From Candidatus Omnitrophota bacterium (GTDB taxonomy: Bacteria; Omnitrophota; Gorgyraeia; Gygaellales; Profunditerraquicolaceae): a stretch of 32,514 nucleotides of DNA. The translations under genes were made by a program, and so were the position numbers. Positions 7,072-14,911 of the stretch are shown here, piece after piece (the stretch's first letter is position 1; each line of letters opens with the position of its first letter). Where the stretch lies: contig JAPLLS010000113.1 in NCBI GenBank assembly GCA_026387435.1, positions 1-32,514 on the forward strand. Reading direction: 5' to 3'. A model generated the notes under the pieces. That model was not told where the DNA came from. It saw only the letters and a list, made by a program, of their open reading frames with translations, and ran no database searches.

Positions 7072-9081
7072 TTGAATAATAACAAGCAACTTGAGGAATT
7101 TCTGTCTTTAGTCAAGGTCGAAAATTTCGAGGAGCGTTACAAAGAGGATATTTCCGAAGGCCTTTATTTCGGCTTGCCCCTTCAGCCGATAATCGAAGCC
7201 GAGAAGCGGCTAATATCTTCGCAAGACCGCAATATCGCCTATTTCTCCATGGAATACGGCCTGGCAACGAGTTTTTACAATCTTTTTTCTTCATCTCATC
7301 CGATAAGCGAAAGCAATAAAAGCCAGGACCACGAAGTCTGCTCCAATTATACCCTCGCCGATTATTTTTTCACCATCAATACCAACTCTATCGTCGATCT
7401 GCCGATCTACAGCGGAGGACTGGGAGTGCTCGCCGGTGACACGGTCAAGACCATGGCCGACTATAAGCTGCCCGCGGTTTGTTTCGGGGTACTCTGGAAC
7501 AGCGGTTATTTCCGGCAAAGGCTGTGGTTCAAATACGGGCAGTTCCCCGAAGCCATGCCCTGGGATTTAAAGTCTTACCCCGGGCTGATCCCGTTAAAAA
7601 ATAGAGTTAAGATTTCTTTGAAATCGGAAGATATTTATTTGCGGTTGTGGAAGTATTATGTTTACAGCTACGATAAAAGCTACGCTGTGCCTTTGATCCT
7701 CCTGGATTCCAATTTGGAAGAAAATGGCGAGAAGAACCGCCACCTCACCGACCAGCTTTACCGCAGCGAATCCGGATGGATCAAGATCATGCAGCGTTTG
7801 ATCCTGGGGATGGGCGGGGTTTCCGCTTTAAGAGAACTGGATTATAAGATCGATCTGCATCATTTGAATGAGGGGCATGCTGTTTTCGCTTACGTGGAAA
7901 AAGCCAGGGGGTTGTCTCCCGAGCAGAGGGAAGAGCTTAAGAAACATTTTGCCTATACCTGCCATACTCCGGTGGATGCCGGACATGACCGGTTCTCGGT
8001 GCAGGAGCTCTATTCTATCCTCAACCCCGAAGATTTCGAGCTGGTCGACGCTAACGGCAAGGATAAGGGGAATCTGGTCAATTTGACTTTACTGGCCATG
8101 AACGTATCCGGCCATATCAACGCGGTTTCCAAAGCTCACCAGAAGGTCATGCATCTGCAATTCCCCAAATACATGGAGCGGATCCAGTTCGTGACTAACG
8201 GCGTGCACCACCACACCTGGACTTCCGAGCGTTTTAAAGCTATAAGCGAAAAGTTCAAGCCGGTTTTCGGGGATATCAAAGCTAATCCTATGGCCCTGAT
8301 CAAGGCGCAGCAGTTGTCGACCAATCCGGAGTTCCGTCAGGCGGTGTGGAAAGCTCATCAGGAAAATAAATCGGAGTTCTGCAATTTCCTGGAAAAATGG
8401 AAATTAGATAAAGACGCATTCACGGTTTGCTGGGCCCGGAGGATCGCCGCCTACAAGCGGCCGAGCCTGATCCTGCAGGATATTGAAAGATTGGTTGATG
8501 TGGCCAAGCGCTGCGGCCCGATCCAGGTGATCTTCGCAGGCAAGGCCCATCCCAAAGACAATCTTGGATTTACCTATATTAACCAGATCCTGGAAAAAGT
8601 CGACGGGATGACCGGGGTTTATGATTATCTTAAGATTATCCTGCTGGAGAATTATGATATTACCTTGGCCAAGACTTTGGTTTCCAGCGTGGATGTCTGG
8701 TTGAATAACCCGCTCCCGCCGTTTGAGGCTTCCGGCACCAGCGGAATGAAGGCTATTTTGAACGCGGTAGTGCAGATGAGCACGGTTGACGGCTGGGTGG
8801 CCGAGGCTCAGGATATGGAGATCGGCAAATTCTTCGGTTACCGCAGCAAAGAGGATGAGCTCGGCCACGAGCTGAATTTGCGGCTGAAAGAGGATTCTGA
8901 CGAGCTTTATTCGGGTTTGGAAGAGTTGGTTACTTTGTATTATAAAACCAATAATAAGGGGACGGTGGACTTGAATTCGAAATGGATCGATATGATGATC
9001 AACTGTATTGCCTGCGGGTCCCGGTTTAATACTTACCGGATGCTTGACCAGTACAAGAGTCAGATCTGGGGGATTGCCTGA
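7072..9081 (+). CDS. glgP: Alpha-glucan (glycogen/maltodextrin) phosphorylase, GT35 short form
   Basis: Releases glucose-1-phosphate from the non-reducing ends of alpha-1,4-glucans in the cytoplasm using pyridoxal phosphate. Visible motifs: IAYFSMEYGL near residue 55, the substrate/phosphate loop YSGGLGVLAGDTVKTMADY near 115-133, LNEGHAVF near 265, and the PLP-lysine region PFEASGTSGMKAILN near 553-567. At 669 aa it belongs to the shorter bacterial/archaeal form that lacks the allosteric N-terminal extension of animal and E. coli enzymes. The start is TTG 7072 with AGGAGG 7 nt upstream, behind a consensus promoter. The small exported protein gene begins one nucleotide after its stop. Glycogen storage is implied, but no synthase or branching enzyme is in the window. 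Confidence 0.95.
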   Translation: MNNNKQLEEFLSLVKVENFEERYKEDISEGLYFGLPLQPIIEAEKRLISSQDRNIAYFSMEYGLATSFYNLFSSSHPISESNKSQDHEVCSNYTLADYFFTINTNSIVDLPIYSGGLGVLAGDTVKTMADYKLPAVCFGVLWNSGYFRQRLWFKYGQFPEAMPWDLKSYPGLIPLKNRVKISLKSEDIYLRLWKYYVYSYDKSYAVPLILLDSNLEENGEKNRHLTDQLYRSESGWIKIMQRLILGMGGVSALRELDYKIDLHHLNEGHAVFAYVEKARGLSPEQREELKKHFAYTCHTPVDAGHDRFSVQELYSILNPEDFELVDANGKDKGNLVNLTLLAMNVSGHINAVSKAHQKVMHLQFPKYMERIQFVTNGVHHHTWTSERFKAISEKFKPVFGDIKANPMALIKAQQLSTNPEFRQAVWKAHQENKSEFCNFLEKWKLDKDAFTVCWARRIAAYKRPSLILQDIERLVDVAKRCGPIQVIFAGKAHPKDNLGFTYINQILEKVDGMTGVYDYLKIILLENYDITLAKTLVSSVDVWLNNPLPPFEASGTSGMKAILNAVVQMSTVDGWVAEAQDMEIGKFFGYRSKEDELGHELNLRLKEDSDELYSGLEELVTLYYKTNNKGTVDLNSKWIDMMINCIACGSRFNTYRMLDQYKSQIWGIA

Positions 9082-9082
9082 A

Positions 9083-9424
9083 ATGAGAAAATTCATTCTT
9101 TTATTATTGGTGTCTTTGGTTGTTTTCATAGCGACAATGGCCGTGGCTCAAGAGTTGAATTCTTCTGTTTTTGAAGCAAGCGGTGTAGTAAAATCAGTCA
9201 GCCCTGTTGAAATCAGGGTCTCCAGGAAATACGCTCCGGGCCACTACTTTCTGTATATTTTCAAAATAAACGATAAGACCAGGATCATCGGCCTCGTTCA
9301 AAAGGGGGCATTTGTCCGCGTGAAATATTCCCGGAAAAGAATAGTCAAAGGATTTATCTTTACTGCCCAAGAGATCGAGGTTTTTAATCCTGCGAACCCC
9401 TATTATTATCAAAAAACATATTAA
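9083..9424 (+). CDS. Small exported protein, DUF5666-like OB-type fold possible
   Basis: The track start at 9008 lies inside glgP in another frame. ATG 9083 gives a clean 113-aa precursor with a signal peptide (MRKFILLLLVSLVVFIATMAVAQE, cleavage likely after AVA). The mature part alternates short beta strands (GVVKSVSPVEIRVSR, FLYIFKINDKTRI, FVRVKYSRKRIVKGFIFTAQEIEVF), resembling small DUF5666-type exported domains. It looks distantly similar to the product of 22284-22643. It probably shares the glgP transcript and is followed by a terminator at 9454. Function unknown. Confidence 0.7.
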   Translation: MRKFILLLLVSLVVFIATMAVAQELNSSVFEASGVVKSVSPVEIRVSRKYAPGHYFLYIFKINDKTRIIGLVQKGAFVRVKYSRKRIVKGFIFTAQEIEVFNPANPYYYQKTY

Positions 9425-9453
9425 GCTTTGATTGGGATTTAAAAATTAATCAG

Positions 9454-9490
9454 CCCTCTGCGGCAGGTTGTTGCGGAGGGTTTTTATTTT
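9454..9490 (+). terminator. Rho-independent terminator after the glgP operon
   Basis: Stem CCCTCTGC (9454-9461)/GCGGAGGG (9473-9480) with one T-G wobble, extendable by two G-T pairs, followed by TTTTTATTTTT. Its sequence is a close relative of the terminator at 14231. Confidence 0.85.
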
Positions 9491-9502
9491 TGAGCGGCGA
9501 TT

Positions 9503-10813
9503 TCAGGATTTCCGGGGAGGTTTGACGCAGTAAGAGACGACGTTTCTTACCGTAAAATAAGTGAGGGTGAAGATCCCGGCCTCAATGATTACTGTGGAGA
9601 TGGCCGCTCCGACATAAGAGAAGGCCCAGATCAAAAGGAATATTAAAGGTAAGCCGACCATGGCCATCATGATGTGGATCCGGGAATAGATATGGGTTCT
9701 GCCGCAAACCAGCAAAAACTGGACCCGGAAGGCGTTTGAGCAGACGAAAAATACTCCGATCAGCAAAAGCCTCAAGGATAACACGGTCTCCGGGTAGTCC
9801 CCCGCGCAGACGAACTTGACGATTAGGTGCGCGAAGATGAATATTATAGGCAGGCCGAAGAAAGCGATGAGCGTGGAGATCTGTTGTAACCGTTGCATCA
9901 GTTTTACCGCTTTGACTTTGTTTCTCAGGTAAATCTTGCTTAAGCGCGGGAAAAGGGCCTGGGTGAATGATGCCAGGGGGAATGTCTGGAAGAGGTTGGC
10001 GATCTTTTCGGCGATGGAATAGAATCCGGTAACCGTATTATTGGTCAAAAGCCCGACGGCAAAAATTCGGGATGTGGTATAAGCGTTGATGGCTACGTTG
10101 GAAATGAAAATGTTCCAGCCCGCTTCCAGCTGCTGACGGAGATTTTTGTAACCCGGGAATTTATACGATATTCCGAATTTCCGGAAAACTATGTATTGGC
10201 CTATGATCCCGGTGCCCAAAAATACCGAAGAGTTGATCAGCGGGACCATCAGGTAGTCTTGAGGGCCTTTGACAAAGAAAAAAATGAAGGCCGCTAAGAC
10301 GATCCCGCCGGCGATATTCACGTCGGCGATATGCTTCATTTTCTCCGTGCCCTGGAAGAACCAGACCGGGAAGATTGAGTTTCCTATCACCGAGCCGAAA
10401 CTGAGCACGTAAACCATCCAGTCGTTGCGGAATTTCGGTATAAAGTATAAAATAAAGCAAAGCGCGAACATGCTTAAAGACGCCAGGCCGATCTTGACGG
10501 CCATTACCGCGGAGAAGATCCGGGAAACCTTTCCCGGCTGGTCCTGGCAGAGGGAAATTTCTTTGGTCGCCGAAATCCCGAATCCGTAGTCGGTGAGGAT
10601 CATGAAGTATTGCACGAAAGCCTGGGCAAAAGCGACCAGGCCGAATTTTTCCGGCCCCAGGACCTGGAAAAGGTAAGGCAGGATGACCACCGGAAGGATG
10701 TAAGTTATGGCCTGCAATACCGAAAGGGAAGCAAAGTTATTCAAGACCACTTTGCGTTCTTTTATTCCGGCCATCTTGTAGGTTTTTTTGATCAGTTTTA
10801 TTAAAGGTTGCAT
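9503..10813 (-). CDS. Wzx/RfbX-like polysaccharide flippase
   Basis: A 436-aa polytopic membrane protein of the MOP/MATE superfamily, family length 400-500. The N-terminus has the characteristic NNFASLSVLQAITYILPVVILPYL, then LGPEKFGLVAFAQAFVQYF and DYGFGISATKEIS, the conserved start of RfbX/Wzx proteins, which move undecaprenyl-linked oligosaccharide repeat units across the inner membrane. ATG 10813 is preferred because a TTGACT-17-TAAATT promoter ends 6 nt before it; there is no Shine-Dalgarno sequence, so the mRNA may be leaderless. A second in-frame Met at residue 14 is the alternative. No other O-antigen assembly genes are adjacent. Confidence 0.88.
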   Translation of the reverse strand: MQPLIKLIKKTYKMAGIKERKVVLNNFASLSVLQAITYILPVVILPYLFQVLGPEKFGLVAFAQAFVQYFMILTDYGFGISATKEISLCQDQPGKVSRIFSAVMAVKIGLASLSMFALCFILYFIPKFRNDWMVYVLSFGSVIGNSIFPVWFFQGTEKMKHIADVNIAGGIVLAAFIFFFVKGPQDYLMVPLINSSVFLGTGIIGQYIVFRKFGISYKFPGYKNLRQQLEAGWNIFISNVAINAYTTSRIFAVGLLTNNTVTGFYSIAEKIANLFQTFPLASFTQALFPRLSKIYLRNKVKAVKLMQRLQQISTLIAFFGLPIIFIFAHLIVKFVCAGDYPETVLSLRLLLIGVFFVCSNAFRVQFLLVCGRTHIYSRIHIMMAMVGLPLIFLLIWAFSYVGAAISTVIIEAGIFTLTYFTVRNVVSYCVKPPRKS

Positions 10814-10819
10814 AGGTCT

Positions 10820-10848
10820 AATTTACACCGTTTTAGGCTTTGAGTCAA
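10820..10848 (-). promoter_or_regulatory. Promoter of the flippase gene, leaderless arrangement
   Basis: Minus strand: TTGACT (10848-10843), 17-nt spacer, TAAATT (10825-10820), then 6 nt AGACCT and the ATG. The -35 box overlaps one arm of an inverted repeat (10846-10876). Confidence 0.55.
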
Positions 10849-10876
10849 GCCCGAGTGGTGATTATCGCCGGGCTTG
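10846..10876. repeat. Inverted repeat between the divergent flippase and GH1 promoters
   Basis: Perfect 8-bp arms CAAGCCCG (10846-10853) and CGGGCTTG (10869-10876) with a 15-nt loop. It covers part of the flippase -35 box and lies 14 nt upstream of the GH1 -35, a position suited to an operator. No T-run follows on either side, so it is not an obvious terminator. Confidence 0.5.
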
Positions 10877-10890
10877 GAAAACATATTTAT

Positions 10891-10919
10891 TTGGGTTTTA
10901 TCCATTGTAATGATATAAT
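10891..10919 (+). promoter_or_regulatory. Promoter of the GH1 gene, leaderless arrangement
   Basis: TTGGGT (10891-10896), 17-nt spacer, TATAAT (10914-10919) with an upstream TGA giving an extended -10. Six nucleotides later comes ATG 10926, with no Shine-Dalgarno sequence. Confidence 0.65.
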
Positions 10920-10925
10920 TTAGTC

Positions 10926-12140
10926 ATGATGAAATTTCCGCAAAATTTTCTTTGGGGTGCTGCGACATCTTCATATCAGGTTGAAGGTAATAATTCCAAC
11001 GCCGACTGGTGGCAATGGGAAAAGGAGACCGGCAAAGTCAATTCCGGGGCGGCCTGCCGCCATTACGAACTTTTTGAGCAGGATTTCGATTTGGCGAGGA
11101 GTTTGAATCATAATGCCCATCGTCTTTCTATTGAATGGAGCCGGATCGAGCCGGAAGAGGGCAAGTTTTCTCAGAAAGAATTACAGCATTACCTGGACGT
11201 GATTCTGGCTTTAAGAGCGCGCAATATCGAGCCAATAGTTACCTTGCACCATTTTACCAATCCAGTCTGGCTTAGTGAATGCCGGGGATGGCTGAACCCG
11301 GAGGTGAGAACTTATTTTGCCCGCTACTGTAATTTTGTCTGCCGCGGTTTGGCCGAGCATGTCCGTTATTGGATCACGATCAATGAGCCGACGATCTACT
11401 ATTCCCATAGTTATATTTTCGGATTCTGGCCTCCGCAGGTCAAGTCGCTGTTCAAAGCCAAGCTGGTTGAGGATAATTTAGTCGGCGGCCACATTCAGGC
11501 TTATCGCCTGATCCATAAGATCTACAAAGAAAAGAACCTGCCTGAGCCCAGCGTAAGTATCGCCCAGAATGTCATGGCTTTTGTTCCCTGCACCCAAAGT
11601 CTTAAGAATCGGTTGACCGCCGCTTTGCGCCATAAGTGGTATAATCTGGGATTTCTGGAAAGGATCCATAAAAATCTGGATTTTATCGGGATCAATTATT
11701 ATTCCCGGCAACTGGTAGATCTGAAAGGCTATGGGATCTCAAACTTTGCCGGGGATGTTTGCCAGGATAACCATCTTCCGGTCAAGAAAAATTCCCTGGG
11801 TTGGGATATTTATCCCCAGGGGTTAGAAGAGCTGCTGTTAAAGCTCAAAAAATTCAATCTGGAGATCATGATCACCGAGAACGGCATCTGTACCGCGGAT
11901 GACCATCTTCGCTGGGAATATTTATCCGCTCATCTAAAGAATATTTATCTGGCCATGGAAAAAGGGGTCAAGGTGAGCGGGTATCTTTATTGGTCGTTAA
12001 TGGATAATTTCGAGTGGGACAAGGGGTTTGTTCCTAGATTTGGGTTGATCGATATCGATTACAGCACTTATAAAAGGACGATCCGGGAAAGCGCGAAGAA
12101 GTTCGCGCAAGTCTGCAAGACCGGGGTTTTGGAAGTTTAG
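10926..12140 (+). CDS. Glycoside hydrolase family 1 (beta-glucosidase type)
   Basis: A 404-aa TIM-barrel retaining glycosidase. It opens with FPQNFLWGAATSSYQVEG, the GH1 N-terminal signature; the acid/base glutamate is in TINEP near residue 154 and the nucleophile in ITENG near 318; YWSLMDNFEW lies near the end. Known GH1 substrates are beta-glucosides, beta-galactosides and related sugars; specificity cannot be fixed here. It is shorter than most GH1 enzymes (about 440-470 aa) because the region before LDFIGINYYSRQL is compact, a state I believe exists in a natural subgroup. No signal peptide, so cytoplasmic. The exported protein gene starts 20 nt downstream and is likely in the same operon. 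The start has no RBS and lies 6 nt from the -10 box. Confidence 0.93.
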   Translation: MMKFPQNFLWGAATSSYQVEGNNSNADWWQWEKETGKVNSGAACRHYELFEQDFDLARSLNHNAHRLSIEWSRIEPEEGKFSQKELQHYLDVILALRARNIEPIVTLHHFTNPVWLSECRGWLNPEVRTYFARYCNFVCRGLAEHVRYWITINEPTIYYSHSYIFGFWPPQVKSLFKAKLVEDNLVGGHIQAYRLIHKIYKEKNLPEPSVSIAQNVMAFVPCTQSLKNRLTAALRHKWYNLGFLERIHKNLDFIGINYYSRQLVDLKGYGISNFAGDVCQDNHLPVKKNSLGWDIYPQGLEELLLKLKKFNLEIMITENGICTADDHLRWEYLSAHLKNIYLAMEKGVKVSGYLYWSLMDNFEWDKGFVPRFGLIDIDYSTYKRTIRESAKKFAQVCKTGVLEV

Positions 12141-12160
12141 CGAAAAATAAAGGAGAGATA

Positions 12161-13384
12161 GTGAAAATTATTTTGAGCCTTGCAGGATTGATGTTATTGC
12201 CGGTATCGATTTTATGGGCCGGCAGCCAGTGGGAAAAACAGAATGATTTCTATTATCTGAGCAAAGATACCCGGGATAATTTCAGCGCGATAGCTACGGG
12301 CGCGAATAAATTCACCGATAAATACTTGAAGTGCGACGGGGTCGATTTCCTGGTCCGGGGCGCGGATAGCTGGAGGGATTACGGCCGGCTTAATCTTGAG
12401 GGCAATAACTTGTTTTCTGTTCCCATCCGGCCGGGGATGAAAGTCGAGGAGTTGCATTTTCTTTCCGGCGGAAATGTCGGGAATAGTTATAAGAATGACG
12501 GCTTATTGCGTTTGTACGGAGATAATTATTTTTACGGGGTTCTTACCGTTATTTTCGCTTACCAGGACAATACCTATAAATCCTTATCCGTGCCGATGTT
12601 CTGGGACTGGTTCCACCTGGGTGCAGGCGAATGGTCGCGGGAGGGAGCGAAAATAAAATCTCTGGGTAATAATCCGGTGCGCAAAGATTCCAGCATGTTT
12701 CACATTAGTTTCGTCAATCCCAGGCCTTCGGAGCCAATTAAAAATATCCTGGTTACGGACAGCTGGGTCAGAGATTATCCTTTTACGGAGATCTTTGCGG
12801 TAACTCTTAAATCTGTTGATATGTTGGAAGCGACGGCTAAAGATAACCGGAAATTTGAAGCTCCGGTCAACAACGCGGTTGCCTTGCCTGCCGACAGCAG
12901 GACTCAGTGGTTCTTTGATAATGATCTTGAGGGCTGGGTCCCGGGTTGCAGCGCGAACTGGGATTCAGACAGTTTTTGGCAAGCAACGGATTTTGAAAGG
13001 TCAGGGGTGGTAATTATCCCGGCTTGCAATTGGGCGGGAGACAAATTCAGCTGGATCGAGAAAAAAGTGGTTTTGCCTGATTGGCCGCATATAGAGTTGA
13101 AATTTTCGCGCCATAGCGCAGTGTTCAGTGATGTGGATAAACAGTGGAGCGACGGGCTGTTAAAAGTGATCGTGAAAAACGGGGTTAAACAGGAGACGGT
13201 TTATGAGAAGCTTTACAGCGGAGTTTGGAGCGCTGAAACCGTTGACCTGTCCAAGTTCGCCAGGCAGATCGTGATTATCAGGTTCGAGAATCACGGCGGG
13301 GGAAAGGTCCGGCTCGGCCCGGCCACATCCAGTGCTTGTGACGCCGAAGATGCGGTCATCGATGAAGTTAGCCTGAGCCGCTGA
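12161..13384 (+). CDS. Exported two-domain beta-sandwich-like protein, possible carbohydrate binding
   Basis: 407 aa, GTG start at 12161 with AAAGGAG upstream. An N-terminal signal peptide (MKIILSLAGLMLLPVSILWAGS) predicts export. Two beta-rich regions follow: residues about 25-230, with many Trp/Tyr/Asn-containing strands, and about 245-405, which begins FDNDLEGWVPG and ends DAEDAVIDEVSLS. Starts of the form 'F-(D/E)-x-D-x-E-G-W' and endings of the form 'IDEVSL' are typical of jelly-roll MAM/galactose-binding-like domains. I cannot name a family for the first region. Lying 20 nt behind a GH1 gene, it may bind or help capture the glycan whose oligosaccharides GH1 cleaves, but that is inference. 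Confidence 0.75.
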   Translation: MKIILSLAGLMLLPVSILWAGSQWEKQNDFYYLSKDTRDNFSAIATGANKFTDKYLKCDGVDFLVRGADSWRDYGRLNLEGNNLFSVPIRPGMKVEELHFLSGGNVGNSYKNDGLLRLYGDNYFYGVLTVIFAYQDNTYKSLSVPMFWDWFHLGAGEWSREGAKIKSLGNNPVRKDSSMFHISFVNPRPSEPIKNILVTDSWVRDYPFTEIFAVTLKSVDMLEATAKDNRKFEAPVNNAVALPADSRTQWFFDNDLEGWVPGCSANWDSDSFWQATDFERSGVVIIPACNWAGDKFSWIEKKVVLPDWPHIELKFSRHSAVFSDVDKQWSDGLLKVIVKNGVKQETVYEKLYSGVWSAETVDLSKFARQIVIIRFENHGGGKVRLGPATSSACDAEDAVIDEVSLSR

Positions 13385-13514
13385 AAGAGAAAAAGTCAAT
13401 AAAAAGCGGGTTTTTGTCATTCCAAAAATTTCAAATCTTCTCTAGAATATAATCTTATATATTTTTCTAATTCTGCCAGTATTCTTAAGTCAATATTCTT
13501 CAAAAGGAGGGGTT

Positions 13515-14180
13515 ATGAAAGAAAAGTATTTTTTCGGGATCAAAGGCCAGAAGATCGGTCCGCTTGATGAGGAGTCGATCCGGCAGCGCCTGAGAGAAGG
13601 GACGATCACCGCAGAGACGTTATCCTGGTGCAATGGGATGGAAAAATGGCTGCCAGTAAATCAAATCCCTGAATTAAAAGAAGCCTTTGGAGAATTCCTG
13701 GCTAAACAAGTTGTTCCTCCGGATTTACCACCCAGCCAGAGTTCTGTCGGCCAGCAAACTCCTCCGCCCCTTCCCGAAGGATTAAGCCCGTTCGAAGCGT
13801 CGTGTTACCGGTTCACCAAGGTTTGTTTTCGTCCTTGTTTTGGTTTTCAGTCGCCCTTAGGCAAGATGGTTGAGAAAAATCCCAAAAGCGCGGTTGGTGT
13901 GGTTATCGGGACTGTTTGTTTGATGGTGGTTATAATATTTATGGCCATATCCGGCTCCAAGCAATCCGGGCAACAAGTAGCTGCTCCCGGCGCCGGGCAG
14001 CAGCAACAGGCAGCGCAGAGCGGACCCGGGTGGGGGGCGCAGTATCAGGCTATCCGCAGCGCCCAGCAGTTCGGTGACAATGTCATCGACGATACCTATA
14101 AATACAGGCGCGATTCGCAAGACCGGATGGATGAGACTTACAAGCGGGCAAATTATGACTGGTATAAACACGACGATTAA
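13515..14180 (+). CDS. GYF_2 (DUF4339) domain membrane protein
   Basis: 221 aa, strong RBS AAGGAGGGG. Residues about 1-55 form a GYF_2 domain (YFFGIKGQKIGPLDEESI, then SWCNGMEKWLPVNQIPEL), a small module thought to bind proline-rich peptides. A Pro-rich linker (PPDLPPSQ, TPPPLPEG), one membrane segment near residues 132-150 (GVVIGTVCLMVVIIFMAISG), a Gln/Ala/Gly-rich stretch and a charged Tyr/Asp/Arg-rich tail follow. The Pro-rich linker could be a ligand of the protein's own GYF domain. A TATAAT at 13448-13453 lies upstream but without a good -35. A terminator follows at 14231. Function unknown. Confidence 0.75.
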   Translation: MKEKYFFGIKGQKIGPLDEESIRQRLREGTITAETLSWCNGMEKWLPVNQIPELKEAFGEFLAKQVVPPDLPPSQSSVGQQTPPPLPEGLSPFEASCYRFTKVCFRPCFGFQSPLGKMVEKNPKSAVGVVIGTVCLMVVIIFMAISGSKQSGQQVAAPGAGQQQQAAQSGPGWGAQYQAIRSAQQFGDNVIDDTYKYRRDSQDRMDETYKRANYDWYKHDD

Positions 14181-14230
14181 TGATCTAATTTAGCATCAGC
14201 CGCACAAAATTTTCTTGGTTTTCAAGATAG

Positions 14231-14264
14231 CCCTCTGCAGCAAAGAGTTGCAGAGGGTTTTTCT
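14231..14264 (+). terminator. Rho-independent terminator after the GYF_2 gene
   Basis: Perfect 9-bp stem CCCTCTGCA (14231-14239)/TGCAGAGGG (14249-14257), loop GCAAAGAGT, then TTTTT. Closely related in sequence to the terminator at 9454. Its 3' arm contains the -35 box proposed for yajQ. Confidence 0.9.
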
Positions 14265-14276
14265 TTGAGGTAGAAT
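14248..14276 (+). promoter_or_regulatory. Putative yajQ promoter overlapping the upstream terminator
   Basis: TTGCAG (14248-14253) lies in the 3' arm of the preceding terminator; a 17-nt spacer then leads to TAGAAT (14271-14276). The same -35/-10 pair and spacing occurs at 29138-29166, also just behind a terminator. Confidence 0.5.
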
Positions 14277-14316
14277 AAGATCTATTAAATAGGACTAAGA
14301 AAGGGAGGAACAAAGA

Positions 14317-14811
14317 ATGGCGAATTTTTCTTTTGATATTGTCTCGGAAGTCGACTTGCAGGAAATGGATAATGCGGTGAACCAGGCTAATAAGGAATTG
14401 GCCCAGCGTTATGATTTCAAGGACAGCAAGGCTTCTATCGCTTATGACCGGCAGGAGAAGAAGATCACTTTGATCGCCGATAACGATTTTAAGCTGCGCG
14501 CGCTGACCGATATTCTGACTACCCGGATGGCTAAAAGAGGCATATCCATTAAATCCCTTAAATTCAATCCCCCCGAAAAAGCTTTTGAAGGATATCTTCG
14601 CCAGTCGGTGGATATTTGCTGCGGTATTGATAAGGAAAAAGCCAAAGAGCTGACCGGGATCATCAAAAAACTGGGTTTAAAAGTCCAGACCCAGATCGAA
14701 GGCGAGAAGATCAAGGTCAGCTCCGCCAAGAAAGATGAGCTGCAGGCGGTTATCGCCCATGTCAAAGGTCTTAACTTTCCCATCCCGCTTAATTGCTGCA
14801 ATTACCGCTAA
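14317..14811 (+). CDS. yajQ: YajQ family nucleotide-binding protein
   Basis: 164 aa, the normal length for YajQ (UPF0234). MANFSFDIVSEVDLQEMDNAVNQ at the N-terminus, KELAQRYDFKDSKASI, and NFPIPLNCCNYR at the C-terminus match the family; the usual ending is close to FPIPLQFxNFR, so NCC is a local variation. The fold is two RNP-like domains, and the Xanthomonas homologue has been described as a cyclic-di-GMP effector. GGGAGG precedes ATG 14317. With the HD-GYP phosphodiesterase at 3322 it hints at c-di-GMP signalling, although the two are 10 kb apart. Confidence 0.93.
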   Translation: MANFSFDIVSEVDLQEMDNAVNQANKELAQRYDFKDSKASIAYDRQEKKITLIADNDFKLRALTDILTTRMAKRGISIKSLKFNPPEKAFEGYLRQSVDICCGIDKEKAKELTGIIKKLGLKVQTQIEGEKIKVSSAKKDELQAVIAHVKGLNFPIPLNCCNYR

Positions 14812-14848
14812 GCTGTAAACCAGCCTTCCAAAGGCGTCGATAAATAAC

Positions 14849-14876
14849 TTGACAAAAGTGCGTCGCGTGTTAAACT
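14849..14876 (+). promoter_or_regulatory. Promoter of the ars operon
   Basis: Consensus TTGACA (14849-14854), 16-nt spacer, TAAACT (14871-14876). The -10 box runs into the ArsR-type palindrome starting at 14873, so repressor binding would block polymerase. It is the only promoter I see for the ten genes that follow. Confidence 0.65.
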
Positions 14877-14900
14877 ATATAGCATATAGGCTATATAGTT
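14873..14900. promoter_or_regulatory. ArsR operator, perfect palindrome
   Basis: AACTATATAGC (14873-14883) and GCTATATAGTT (14890-14900) form a perfect 11-bp inverted repeat around a 6-nt centre, ATATAG. It overlaps the -10 box and ends a few bases before the arsR ribosome site AGAGGAG. Dyads of this size in this position are typical ArsR/SmtB targets, released on As(III) or metal binding. Confidence 0.82.
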
Positions 14901-14911
14901 AGAGGAGAATA

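Noticed and set aside
9008-9082. N-terminal extension of the 9083 protein
   Set aside because: It would lie in glgP in another frame and place residues before a perfect signal peptide.
8404-9129. Long minus-strand ORF (241 aa) opposite glgP
   Set aside because: It mirrors the codon pattern of a clearly conserved phosphorylase; its protein has no recognisable domain.
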